Origin: Erythrobacter sp. YT30
GTDB taxonomy: Bacteria; Pseudomonadota; Alphaproteobacteria; Sphingomonadales; Sphingomonadaceae
Direction: 5' to 3'
Length of the DNA: 64,000 nt
Assembly: GCF_001542875.1 (NCBI RefSeq)
Contig: NZ_LMAF01000002.1
Span: 1,139,501-1,203,500, forward strand
How positions within the stretch are numbered: the stretch's first letter is position 1; each line of letters begins with the position of its first letter. Below the pieces are notes generated by a model. That model saw only the letters and a list, made by a program, of their open reading frames with translations. It did not search any database and had not been told where the DNA came from. The position numbers and the translations under genes are program-made. Of this stretch, positions 9,217 through 18,266 are shown piece by piece.

Positions 9217-9394
9217 CGTGTGTCCTCTTCGGATTTTGTGTCTATCTCGAAAGAGTTGCGGCGACGCGATCTGGCAAATGCAAGCGGCGTTAAATTCGCC
9301 AAGGGTTGAGCAAACAGGCCCACTTGCATCGGGTCAGGGGGAGAGGAGCCAAAAGCACGCTCACCGCAACTCACGAAAACCCTTCTAAAGGCGG

Positions 9395-9436
9395 ATTGTC
9401 GCAGGATTATCCCGGAGCGCTGACAAATTGTCGCAG
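9395..9436 (-). promoter_or_regulatory. direct repeat pair upstream of the EF-hand gene
   Basis: ATTGTCGCAG occurs at 9395-9404 and again at 9427-9436, 32 bp start to start (about three helical turns). The second copy overlaps GACAAATTGTC (9422-9432), a short palindrome. It lies 180-220 bp upstream of the EF-hand start. OmpR-type regulators commonly bind direct repeats, so the neighbouring regulator is a candidate binder; this is inference. Confidence 0.35.
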
Positions 9437-9503
9437 ATTGTATCGGGCTAAGCCTCGCGTTCAGGAAGGCGCAAGATTGGCCGGCCCTGTAGGTACATAT
9501 GTC

Positions 9504-9899
9504 TTAGCGCGGACGCATTTGCGTGCCTTCGCCTGCCGTTATGAAAATCGCTGTCGCTTCGGTTTCAACATCGGCTGTGTGCCAGACACCTGGTGCATTG
9601 ATGGCGTATTCACCCGCTTCAAGCGCCACGGTTTCGAGCGACCCATCAGGATATTCCTGGCTCAAAACCATAGCGCCCGAGGTGCAGATAACGACTTCGG
9701 AACCGTTGGGATGCATTTCCCATGAGTCCCAGCTTTGAGAGAAAGTGTGTTGTGATACCAATCGTCCCTCGGCCCCGTCATCGCCGTGGCGCGCGCCGTA
9801 ACCTTCATACCACTCCAACCCATTGAAGGGAGGCTGCGGCACAGCTGTCGCACCAAGGCCAAGGTGCAGGAAGCTGTCTGAAAGTTTGCGCGCGCTCAT
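9504..9899 (-). CDS. cupin-domain protein
   Basis: A 131-aa single-domain cupin. HPNGSEVVICTSG resembles cupin motif 1 and APGVWHTADV motif 2, with His residues that could ligate a metal. No signal peptide or extra domain; reaction unknown. A good AGGAG lies before the ATG. It begins 10 bp after the VOC gene on the same strand, so the two form a small operon of metal-binding beta-barrel proteins. Confidence 0.8.
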   Translation of the reverse strand: MSARKLSDSFLHLGLGATAVPQPPFNGLEWYEGYGARHGDDGAEGRLVSQHTFSQSWDSWEMHPNGSEVVICTSGAMVLSQEYPDGSLETVALEAGEYAINAPGVWHTADVETEATAIFITAGEGTQMRPR

Positions 9900-9909
9900 A
9901 TTCGGCTCC

Positions 9910-10296
9910 TTATTTCGCGGGCGGCACCATGCAAAAGGCGTTCAGTTTGTTGCCGTCGGGATCGCGGAAATAGGCCGCGTAAAAGCCATCATCGCCGCGT
10001 GGGCCGGGTTCACCTTCATCGCTGCCTCCCAAGGAAAGCGCGATGTCATAGACCTCTTTCACCTTTTCGGGGTTTTCTACCTTAAGCGCAGCCATAGTGC
10101 CATTCCCCACACTGGCAGCCTTGCCATCAAACGGCTTTGTCGCTGCAATGCCCGCCACGCCATCATCGAAGCTGCCCCAGGCGATAAATTCGCCTTCTTC
10201 CATCATCCGACCAAATCCCATAGCCGCTGCAATCGCGTCATAAAACTTTGCAGCGCGGTCCAGATCGTTGGTGCCAAGAGTTACGTAGCCGAGCAT
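9910..10296 (-). CDS. VOC-family (glyoxalase/bleomycin-resistance fold) protein
   Basis: A 128-aa vicinal-oxygen-chelate protein. Start YVTLGTNDLDRAAKFYD and end FRDPDGNKLNAF are the standard family landmarks. Function unassigned; related members include glyoxalases, dioxygenases and antibiotic-binding proteins. A paralogue lies at 48575-48964 and shares GGSDEG.PGPR and YAAY.RDPDGNKL. First gene of the pair with the cupin; RBS GGGAGA precedes the ATG. Confidence 0.88.
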   Translation of the reverse strand: MLGYVTLGTNDLDRAAKFYDAIAAAMGFGRMMEEGEFIAWGSFDDGVAGIAATKPFDGKAASVGNGTMAALKVENPEKVKEVYDIALSLGGSDEGEPGPRGDDGFYAAYFRDPDGNKLNAFCMVPPAK

Positions 10297-10403
10297 TGAT
10301 GGTTCTCCCTTTCGTCAGTCTGTGCGACTCGATAGATGAGAACATTACAAGAACATCGGATATGGTGCAATTGGGTTTGTGGGCGCGAGTTATGTCCCTG
10401 GAA

Positions 10404-12218
10404 TCAAAGCGGCTGTGTCTCGCGCTCCACCCAAGCGCGATCCTCACCTTCCAGTTGCGGGACCAGCAGTTCGCGCACTTGCTCGTGGTATTCATCCACC
10501 CAAGCGATCTCGCTTTGTGTCAGGAGGCTCTTGTCTATCAGCCGGCGATCAAGTGGTACGAAAGTGAGCGTTTCAAAAGCCAAGTATCGGCCTTCGGCAC
10601 CTGCAACATCACGCTCGATAGTCAGGACGAGGTTTTCGATCCTGATGCCGAACGCGTCCTGCTTGTAATAGCCCGGCTCGTTTGAAAGGATCATGCCTGC
10701 GTGAAGTTCCTGCGCCGTTCCGGCCTGCCCGCCTCCGGGCTTTGCAATCCGCTGCGGCCCTTCGTGAACGCCAAGGAAGCTGCCAACCCCGTGCCCAGTT
10801 CCATGCGCGTAATCGACGCCCGCTTCCCATAGATATTGGCGGGCGAGAATGTCGAGCTGGCCGCCGCAAGTCCCTTGCGGGAAGACAGCGCGTGCGATCT
10901 GGATATGCCCTTTAAGGACGCGCGTGTTGCGATCCTTCATCTCTGCTGTCGGTGCAGAGCCTTCGGGCGTGTCGATCCACACGGTGCGGGTGATGTCGGT
11001 GGTGCCAGCTGGATACTGACCGCCCGAGTCAACGAGATAGATTGATCCGGGTGGGATTGGGATATTGCTGTCTTCATCCACTTTGTAATGGGGAAGAGCG
11101 GCATGGCCTGCAGCAGCCGATATTGTGTCAAAACTGGTATCGCGCAGATCGCCGTGCTCACGGCGGAAGCATTCCAATTTGGCCGCTGCAGTCAGTTCGT
11201 CGATATCGCCTGAAGGGGCGTTCACCTCAAGCCAACGCAGGAACCGCGCAACCGCTGCGCCATCGCGTGCTTGTGCATCGCGGTGCCCCTGGATTTCGGC
11301 AGGGTTCTTGATCGCTTTGGCAAGGATGGTTGGGTCTTGTTTGAGGGCCACTTTTGCGCCGCCCGCCTCCAGCGTCTGCGCAATGGCGGCAACACCGTAA
11401 TCAGGATCGACGCTGACGGATTTGCCCGCAAGGTTGCCCAATGCGCCTTTAAAAGCATCACGCGGATGCACTTCGACGGCATTGCCCAAATGCTGGGTCA
11501 ATTCTGGTGTGACTTTATCGGGCGCAATGAACAGTTCTGCGCGTCCATCAGCATGTGCGATGACATAGGACAATGCGACAGGTGTGTGCGCAACGTCTTG
11601 CCCACGAATATTAAGCAGCCATGCAATCGAATCGAGCGCAGGAATGACGACTGCATCGTGGCCTTCTTTCGTGAGCCAATCGGCGATTACTGCGCGCTTT
11701 TCAGCAGAGGACTGCCCGGCAAGGCTCTCCTCATGCACCAGCGCAGTGGCATCGGAAGGCGGTGGCTGATCAGACCACACCGCATCAAGAGGATTGCTTG
11801 TCGCTGGCACCAACTTGATCTCATGCGCAGACAATGCGCGGGTCAGCGATCTGGCCCAATTCGCCGTATGCAGCCAGGGATCATAGGCAATCGTATCGCC
11901 CTTGCTCGCCGTTTCCTTGAGCCAGCCTGCGAGGCTATCTGCCGGAACCGAGCGGTATTCAAACAGATTGCCATCCACCTGATCGCGAACCTGCACGGTG
12001 TAACGTCCATCAACGAAGATAGCGGCATGGGTGAGAGTAACCGCTGCAAACCCTGCCGACCCGCCGAAACCCGTCAGCCAATGCAGACGCTGCGCGTAAT
12101 CGCCGACATATTCGCTCATATGCTCGTCGGAAATGGGGATGATGAAGCCAGTCAGACCCCGGCGTTTCAATTCCTCGCGCAGGGCTTTCAACCGGGCTTC
12201 ATGGGTTTGCATCAACAT
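10404..12218 (-). CDS. Xaa-Pro aminopeptidase (M24B, aminopeptidase P family)
   Basis: About 604 aa with the three-domain layout of larger aminopeptidase P proteins: two creatinase-like N-terminal domains and a C-terminal pita-bread metallopeptidase domain. Metal ligands are visible in VDSGGQY...GTTDITRT (two Asp), HGTGHGVG, NEPGYY and the final ENLVLT Glu. It would remove N-terminal residues before proline; no leader, so cytoplasmic. The ATG at 12218 is preferred (AAGGA 9 nt upstream) over one 15 codons upstream. Divergent from the oligopeptidase B gene. Confidence 0.92.
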   Translation of the reverse strand: MLMQTHEARLKALREELKRRGLTGFIIPISDEHMSEYVGDYAQRLHWLTGFGGSAGFAAVTLTHAAIFVDGRYTVQVRDQVDGNLFEYRSVPADSLAGWLKETASKGDTIAYDPWLHTANWARSLTRALSAHEIKLVPATSNPLDAVWSDQPPPSDATALVHEESLAGQSSAEKRAVIADWLTKEGHDAVVIPALDSIAWLLNIRGQDVAHTPVALSYVIAHADGRAELFIAPDKVTPELTQHLGNAVEVHPRDAFKGALGNLAGKSVSVDPDYGVAAIAQTLEAGGAKVALKQDPTILAKAIKNPAEIQGHRDAQARDGAAVARFLRWLEVNAPSGDIDELTAAAKLECFRREHGDLRDTSFDTISAAAGHAALPHYKVDEDSNIPIPPGSIYLVDSGGQYPAGTTDITRTVWIDTPEGSAPTAEMKDRNTRVLKGHIQIARAVFPQGTCGGQLDILARQYLWEAGVDYAHGTGHGVGSFLGVHEGPQRIAKPGGGQAGTAQELHAGMILSNEPGYYKQDAFGIRIENLVLTIERDVAGAEGRYLAFETLTFVPLDRRLIDKSLLTQSEIAWVDEYHEQVRELLVPQLEGEDRAWVERETQPL

Positions 12219-12344
12219 ATCATCGATCCTTGGCTTGCGAGCGCGCGATTTCGCGCGCATCAACAGTGCGTTGAACCATACACATAGACTTTACGAGAGA
12301 CGCTTTCCAGCGTTGTGCGTTTGTGACTAAGGACGGCCATCCAT

Positions 12345-14609
12345 ATGAAACCTGCTCTTCCCTCCCTATTTGCTGTTGCCACAATGCTGGCATCTGTGCC
12401 TTTCAACGCAGCAGCCGGACAGAACACCCAAGAGGACACATCAAGCGTGATCACGCCTTCTGACGCAATTCCCACATCACCGCCCATCGCCGAAAAGCGC
12501 GAGCATACCTACACCCATCACGGCATTACGATCAGCGATCCGTACGACTGGCTCTATGACAAAAGCTATCCCACGATCGATGACGAAGACGTGCTCGATT
12601 ATGTGAAAGCCGAAAACGCCTGGTTCGAAGCGCAAATGGGTGAGCGCGAGGCAGTGACAGAGGCGCTGTTTCAGGAAATGCGTGCGCGGATCAAGGAAGA
12701 CGACAGCACCGTTCCGCAGCGCAAGGGCGACTATCTCTATTGGTCTGAATTTGACGAGGGCGAGCAATACAGGAAGCATTACCGCAAGCCTGTGAGCGTC
12801 CCGGCAGATGCTGAAGGTACTTTGATCCTCGATGAGAATGAGCTGGCGGGAGATCTTGAGTATTTCCGGCTGGGCGCGCTTTCGATCAGCAAGAACGGTC
12901 GGTTCATGGCCTATTCGACCGACACCAATGGATCAGAGCGTTACACCGCTGTCATCAAGGATTTGGAAACCGGCGAAATGCTTGCCGATGAAATTCCGAA
13001 CCTTCGCGGCGGTCTTACATGGGTGATGGACGACACCGCTCTCGTCTATGGGCCTTCGACCGAGAATTGGCGCACGCTTGAGGCGAAATTGCATGTCCTT
13101 GGCACACCGATTGAAGATGATGTGACGCTGTACGAAGAAACGGATCAGAGCTTCAGTGTGGGCGCTGGCCTGTCTGCTGAAGATGATTGGCTGATCATTG
13201 CGACGGGCGATAATGAAACCAGCGAAGTGCGTCTTGTCCCCGCGGACAATCCCACAGGTGATCTGATCCTCGTCAAAGCTCGCGAGAAAGGCGTCGAATA
13301 CAGCCTTGATGTTCGCAAGGATCCTACAGGCAGCGATGAGCTGTGGATCTGGACCAATGATGATCACATTAATTTCCGCCTTGCCAAGGCATCAATCAAG
13401 ACGCCGGGTGACTGGACCACCGTCATTGAAGGATCGAACGAATTCTATCTGACCGGATTTGATCTGTTCAAGGATTTCTTCGTCACCGAAGGACGTCTAA
13501 ACGGCCTCGATCAGGTGCAAATCCGCAGCTATGATGCACCAAGCGAAGCTGCCCCAATTGCCTTTCCTGAGGCGAGCTACAACGCTGGTCTTTCGAACAA
13601 TCCCGAATACGATCAGTCCAAATTGCGGCTGGCCTACGAAAGCATGGTCACGCCGGATTCGGTCTACGATTATGATGTGAAGTCTGGAGCGCTTGAACTT
13701 CTCAAGCAGCAGGAAATTCCGTCAGGCTATGACAAGTCGCTCTATGTGACTGAGCGGCTTGAATTCGAAGCACGCGATGGAACGATGGTTCCTGTCAGCA
13801 TCGTGATGCGCAAGGATCGCGAGGAACTGCTCGAGAAGCACAACATCGAAGGCGCAGGCCCGCTCCATCTTTATGCCTATGGCGCTTATGGTTATGCAAT
13901 CCCGCCCGGCTTTTCGACCACACGCCTCAGCCTTGTCGATCGCGGATTTGCCTATGCGATCGCGCATATCAGAGGCGGCGATGATCTGGGGCGGCGTTGG
14001 TATTTGCAAGGAAAGCTGAATGAGCGGGCCAACACCTTCAATGATTTTGTCGATGTCGGGCGCGGGCTGATTGCCAAAGGCTACACCGCAGAAGGCATGG
14101 TTTCTGCAAGCGGCGGTTCGGCGGGTGGTGAGCTAATGGGCGCCATCGTAAATCAGGATCCCAAGCAATACGGCGCTGTCGTCGCGCATGTGCCGTTTGT
14201 CGATGTGCTCAACACCATGCTCAACGCGGAATTGCCGCTGACGCCGGGCGAGTGGCAGGAATGGGGCAATCCCATCGAGAGCAAGCAGGCATTCGCTTAC
14301 ATCCTTTCTTACAGCCCATACGATCAAGTGAGCGCGCAGGAATATCCGCCGATGCTGGTAACCGCAGGGCTTAACGATCCGCGCGTTACCTATTGGGAGC
14401 CTGCCAAATGGGTCGCCAAATTGCGCGACACAAAAACCGATGACAATATCCTGCTGATGAAGACCAATATGGGCGCAGGCCATGGTGGCAAATCGGGCCG
14501 GTGGAATTCGCTTTACGAAGTGGCCGAAGAGTTCAACTTCATCCTGTGGCAAATGGGCATGGGCAAGGCCGTCGATACGAGTGGGATTGAGACTGGCGGC
14601 GAGGAGTGA
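12345..14609 (+). CDS. ptrB: oligopeptidase B (S9A prolyl oligopeptidase family) with signal peptide
   Basis: A 754-aa serine peptidase cleaving short peptides after Arg/Lys. The beta-propeller part begins HHGITISDPYDWLYD. The catalytic domain has the nucleophile in SGGSAGGE, Asp in the GLNDPRVTYWEPAKW block and His in GAGHGGKSGR. Unlike most bacterial homologues (~690-720 aa, cytoplasmic) it begins with a hydrophobic leader (MKPALPSLFAVATMLAS, AAA near 24), suggesting periplasmic location. The stop overlaps the next start by 4 nt. Confidence 0.92.
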   Translation: MKPALPSLFAVATMLASVPFNAAAGQNTQEDTSSVITPSDAIPTSPPIAEKREHTYTHHGITISDPYDWLYDKSYPTIDDEDVLDYVKAENAWFEAQMGEREAVTEALFQEMRARIKEDDSTVPQRKGDYLYWSEFDEGEQYRKHYRKPVSVPADAEGTLILDENELAGDLEYFRLGALSISKNGRFMAYSTDTNGSERYTAVIKDLETGEMLADEIPNLRGGLTWVMDDTALVYGPSTENWRTLEAKLHVLGTPIEDDVTLYEETDQSFSVGAGLSAEDDWLIIATGDNETSEVRLVPADNPTGDLILVKAREKGVEYSLDVRKDPTGSDELWIWTNDDHINFRLAKASIKTPGDWTTVIEGSNEFYLTGFDLFKDFFVTEGRLNGLDQVQIRSYDAPSEAAPIAFPEASYNAGLSNNPEYDQSKLRLAYESMVTPDSVYDYDVKSGALELLKQQEIPSGYDKSLYVTERLEFEARDGTMVPVSIVMRKDREELLEKHNIEGAGPLHLYAYGAYGYAIPPGFSTTRLSLVDRGFAYAIAHIRGGDDLGRRWYLQGKLNERANTFNDFVDVGRGLIAKGYTAEGMVSASGGSAGGELMGAIVNQDPKQYGAVVAHVPFVDVLNTMLNAELPLTPGEWQEWGNPIESKQAFAYILSYSPYDQVSAQEYPPMLVTAGLNDPRVTYWEPAKWVAKLRDTKTDDNILLMKTNMGAGHGGKSGRWNSLYEVAEEFNFILWQMGMGKAVDTSGIETGGEE

Positions 14610-15007
14610 GCGAGCCCAGCCGCTTTACCCGCACATTCGTGGCCGAGCCCATCCACATTGATGAGCTTGGCCACGTCAACAACACAGTGTGGGTCCAGTG
14701 GATTCAGGATATCGCTACCTCGCATTGGGACGCGGCCGCCTTGCCAGAGCATCACGCCCAATTCTTCTGGGTCGTGATCCGGCACGAGATTGACTATCGC
14801 GGCAATATCGCTGCGGGCGAAAGCGCGATTGGCGAAACGTGGATCGATGATGATGGCAAAGGCGCAAAATCAGTGCGCTGCGTAGAATTCACCGATGAAA
14901 ATGGCAAAATGCTGGTGTCGGCACGCACTACCTGGGCGATGCTCGACCGCGAAAGCCAACGCCTGGCGCGCGTTCGGCCAGATGTGCTGGCGCCGTTTAG
15001 GAGCTGA
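14606..15007 (+). CDS. 4HBT/hotdog-fold acyl-CoA thioesterase
   Basis: A 133-aa single hotdog-domain protein of the YbgC/FadM group, likely hydrolysing acyl-CoA thioesters. The segment HIDELGHVNNTVWVQW matches the start of the family's active-site helix (the HVNN form is common in FadM-like members). It starts with GTG at 14606, inside the ptrB stop (GTGA overlap), so it is translationally coupled. Converges with the diguanylate cyclase gene with one base between. Confidence 0.85.
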   Translation: MSEPSRFTRTFVAEPIHIDELGHVNNTVWVQWIQDIATSHWDAAALPEHHAQFFWVVIRHEIDYRGNIAAGESAIGETWIDDDGKGAKSVRCVEFTDENGKMLVSARTTWAMLDRESQRLARVRPDVLAPFRS

Positions 15008-15008
15008 C

Positions 15009-16760
15009 TTATGCAGCGCGGCGTACGGGCCTGCTTTTCGGAGGAGCGCTGTCAAACACGGTGAGTTTTTCATAGCACATGCGGTTTCGTCCGCTTTCCT
15101 TTGCCTGATACATCATGGCATCGGCGCGCGTATACAGGTCGGCGAAGCCTTTCACATTGCCGCCCATTTTAGGTACGACAATCACCCCCATGCTGGCAGT
15201 GACTGGCCGATTGAGGCCGGGTAGCTCTCCGCTGATCCGGCGCGGGATGGTTTGCCTGATCGCCTCGGCGCGCTGCAAGGCAGTACGCCCGCGCAGCAGC
15301 ACCACAAATTCCTCACCGCCCATCCGAACGCCGATCATAGTTCGCTCTTCATCCCCGGCGAGCACTTCCCCAACAGTTTCGAGCACTTCGTCGCCGACTC
15401 TATGGCCGAACCGGTCATTGATGTCCTTGAACCGATCGAGGTCCACCAGCGCAAAGGTGTGGAAGCCTGCTGCGTGCAACCGTTCAAATCGGGAAGCCAC
15501 GGCCCTGCGATTAAGCAAGCCAGTTAGCGGATCACGCTCTGAAAGTTGTTCGAGCAATTCCGCTTCTGCCACGGCCTCATCGCGTTCGCGTTTTATGGCT
15601 AGGAACCGATCCGCAACGGCAAGCGACATCAAAATCACCTCGATCCCGGTCGCCAGATAGAGCGCCTGATCCATCGTGGAGGGTGCTGCATAAAGGCCGA
15701 GCCCGCGCATCAATCGCTCAATCGCGGCAAGCATTATCGGCGCCCAGGCGGCCGCTATAAAGCGCGCTGAACGACTGCCTTTGCGCACAGCCGCTATGAT
15801 GGCGAGAGTGTAGACGATGATGGAGGGGAGGAAGGCGTAAAAATACAGCTGATCGTCATAGGGGTGCATCCAGGCCAGCTGAAAGGAGCAGATGCCGGGG
15901 ACGAGCATGGTGAACGCGGCTGTGCCAATCACCGCATGCTTCATGGCGCGTGACTGGATGCCGGGTTCCAGAAAGTCGGCAAGGAAGAACGCAGCCAGCG
16001 CTGAACCGATCGCCCATGAAAGCGGAGCGCCGATGGCGATGACTTCCATTGGCAGCTTCACGAACACCGAAATCAAACCGCCAGCGAGCAGCACATACAC
16101 CATCATCGTCACGACCAGAGCAGCGTGGAGGAGCACAAACCGCTCACGCAGCACGATGAAGAAGCTCACATCGAACATGAAGGGCAGGATCAGCATGCCG
16201 ATGACGATGGCCAAAAGCATCACATCCATTTGCGTCCAATCAGCGTGTTTCGCGGAAACGGTGAGCCGCGCTTCGCTTAGCATAGGGACCGAATGCGGCC
16301 GCTCGATGCGAACCAGCACTGATTCTGTTTTGTCGGTGATCTCAGGCAACTTTAGCTGGAACACCGGACCGCTAGCGAATGGTTCACCATCCCCTTCGGT
16401 GTATCGTGCGGTACGGATCTCGCCGCCTGCATCAACTGCAGCAATAGCGATGCTCCCGAAACGCGATATCCGTGAGTAGAAGTAACGTGGCGGCTTTGCG
16501 CTTTCCCAGCTTGTCGCGTCATACTTGAGCACAACGGCAGCCACATCGGAGCGCCACCTTCTCGAACCGCATTGCCATTTGGCAGCGCCTGATCCTTCCA
16601 TTGCCATTGCTTCGATAGAAACATCTTTGCCAGTAAAAGCGACGCAGTTTGGTGCATGGCGCGGCATGCTGGCGTCTGCTGCATGCGCGACCCCACTTTC
16701 AGCAGAGACTGGCAAGAATGCCAAAACTCCAAGTAAAAGACCAAATACGACCCTGACCAT
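15009..16760 (-). CDS. membrane diguanylate cyclase (7TM-DISM-like sensor plus GGDEF)
   Basis: A 583-aa c-di-GMP synthase candidate. Residues 1-28 are a signal peptide, ~30-170 a periplasmic sensor domain, ~178-385 about seven hydrophobic segments resembling the 7TMR-DISM module, ~390-410 a short coiled linker, then GGDEF with the signature GGEEF at 481-485 and SERDPLTGLLNRR at ~407-419. No RxxD inhibitory site lies before GGEEF (the preceding residues are RTMIGVRM), so product inhibition may be absent. Divergent from the pstS gene across 283 bp. Confidence 0.9.
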   Translation of the reverse strand: MVRVVFGLLLGVLAFLPVSAESGVAHAADASMPRHAPNCVAFTGKDVSIEAMAMEGSGAAKWQCGSRRWRSDVAAVVLKYDATSWESAKPPRYFYSRISRFGSIAIAAVDAGGEIRTARYTEGDGEPFASGPVFQLKLPEITDKTESVLVRIERPHSVPMLSEARLTVSAKHADWTQMDVMLLAIVIGMLILPFMFDVSFFIVLRERFVLLHAALVVTMMVYVLLAGGLISVFVKLPMEVIAIGAPLSWAIGSALAAFFLADFLEPGIQSRAMKHAVIGTAAFTMLVPGICSFQLAWMHPYDDQLYFYAFLPSIIVYTLAIIAAVRKGSRSARFIAAAWAPIMLAAIERLMRGLGLYAAPSTMDQALYLATGIEVILMSLAVADRFLAIKRERDEAVAEAELLEQLSERDPLTGLLNRRAVASRFERLHAAGFHTFALVDLDRFKDINDRFGHRVGDEVLETVGEVLAGDEERTMIGVRMGGEEFVVLLRGRTALQRAEAIRQTIPRRISGELPGLNRPVTASMGVIVVPKMGGNVKGFADLYTRADAMMYQAKESGRNRMCYEKLTVFDSAPPKSRPVRRAA

Positions 16761-16944
16761 CAGCTGGGAATTATTGATGAGAACTTAGAGACGTATTAAG
16801 AAGTTTTGCTTGGAGGTGGGCCAATTTCACCGATTACTGTGTTTTCATTGGCCCGCCTATAAACGCAAGGCACGGTACTAGCCCTTGCTCCGCCCACCTC
16901 CGCAACTCCAGGATATCTCCCACGTTTGACGAAGGGCGAAATCG

Positions 16945-16962
16945 CCGTCATCCCTGTGTCAC
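16945..16962 (+). promoter_or_regulatory. candidate Pho box upstream of the PstS gene
   Basis: Two 7-mers spaced 11 bp start to start: CCGTCAT (16945-16951) and GTGTCAC (16956-16962), matching the PhoB consensus CTGTCAT at 6 and 5 of 7 positions. They lie ~80 bp before the pstS start, on the same strand. An overlapping imperfect dyad, GTCACAGAT (16958-16966) with ATCTATGTGAC (16970-16980), has one bulged base. Confidence 0.5.
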
Positions 16963-17043
16963 AGATCTCATCTATGTGACTGGCAAACATCGGCGTGATG
17001 ATCAGCAAAGACTTTGCGACACGCCCTTCGGAGAATACCCCTG

Positions 17044-18132
17044 ATGCTGTCGAAGCAATCATTTGCAGCAGGCCTAACAGGTCTTGCCGCGCTTTTTATT
17101 TCCGGTTGCGATGCCGCGGGCGGCGCGCGCGATTCCATCCGCGCAGTCGGCTCGTCCACAGTCTATCCTTTTGCCAAGCAAGTGGCAGAGATTTACGCGC
17201 GTTCGCACACCGATTACAAATCACCGCTTATCGAACAGACCGGTACAGGCAATGGGATACAGCTGTTCTGTTCAGGCGTCGGAGCCGACAAGCCCGACAT
17301 GGCCAATGCCTCTCGCCGGATGAAGCTGAGCGAGTTTGACAATTGTCAGGCGAACAATGTGAAGGACATTATTGAGTTCCAAGTCGGCTTGGACGGTATC
17401 GCCTTTGCGTCGTCCAAAAACGGCATCATGCTCAACCTGTCGCCGCGCATTGTTTACGAAGCGCTCGCCGCGCGGCCCTATGGCGAAGAACAAACAAACG
17501 AATTGTGGTCCGATGTTGATTCGTCGCTGCCGGCGAAACCGATCCTTGTCTATGGCCCTCCCAGCACTTCTGGTACGCGCGATGCATTGAAAGAGCTGGT
17601 GCTTGAAGCAGGCTGTGACACCGATCCCCGGATGAAAGCGTTAAAGGATGAGGATAAGGATCTTCACCAGCAGCTGTGCACCGAAGTGCGCGCAGACGGC
17701 GCGTATAGTGATCAAGGCGAACAGGACAATCTGATCGTCCAGAAGATCGAAGCAAACCCTGATTCGATCGGGATATTCGGCTTTTCCTATCTCGACGAGA
17801 ATGCCGACAAGGTAAAAGGGCTGCCGATGAACGGGGTCGATCCTACCTATGACAACATCGCCAACTTTGATTATCCCGGGGCCCGCCCGCTCTATATCTA
17901 TGTCAAGAAAGCCCACATGCGGGCTATTCCAGGGCTGGACGTCTATCTTGAGGAATGGGTTCGCAACTGGAACAAGGATGGCCCGCTTGCGTCGATCGGC
18001 TTAGTCGCGTTGTCGCCCGATCTGATGGAGGTCAACTCGCGCAAAGTGTCTCAACGCATTGCGATGACGCGCGGCGATTTGACGGGCGAAACCGAAGTAG
18101 CCGCTGCGACTGATCTGCCTGAAGCGAGATAG
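17044..18132 (+). CDS. pstS: PstS-like phosphate-binding lipoprotein
   Basis: About 362 aa. The ATG at 17044 has GGAG 10 nt upstream; it gives a lipoprotein leader ending FISGC. The mature start AVGSSTVYPFAKQ and later the SGTRD turn are typical of PstS-type binding proteins of the high-affinity phosphate importer. The length (about 360 rather than 320) and Asp/Glu-rich insertions fit the alphaproteobacterial branch. No pstCAB, phoU or phoBR is adjacent, so it is an isolated binding-protein gene; a Pho box upstream supports a phosphate-starvation role. Confidence 0.88.
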   Translation: MLSKQSFAAGLTGLAALFISGCDAAGGARDSIRAVGSSTVYPFAKQVAEIYARSHTDYKSPLIEQTGTGNGIQLFCSGVGADKPDMANASRRMKLSEFDNCQANNVKDIIEFQVGLDGIAFASSKNGIMLNLSPRIVYEALAARPYGEEQTNELWSDVDSSLPAKPILVYGPPSTSGTRDALKELVLEAGCDTDPRMKALKDEDKDLHQQLCTEVRADGAYSDQGEQDNLIVQKIEANPDSIGIFGFSYLDENADKVKGLPMNGVDPTYDNIANFDYPGARPLYIYVKKAHMRAIPGLDVYLEEWVRNWNKDGPLASIGLVALSPDLMEVNSRKVSQRIAMTRGDLTGETEVAAATDLPEAR

Positions 18133-18266
18133 ACTGGCTGATCATCGCGGAGCTGTTCGCGCTTTGCGATAGTTTCGCATGTAGGACATTATCAGGCGTG
18201 CCTGTCGTTCATTCTGATCGCTGCCGCCGGTGTTTGATCAACTAACGCCGTTTTCTGGTTAGATCC

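Noticed and set aside
11271-12287. Plus-strand 338-aa ORF opposite the aminopeptidase gene
   Set aside because: Antisense shadow; no RBS and no recognisable family; the minus-strand protein is clearly real.
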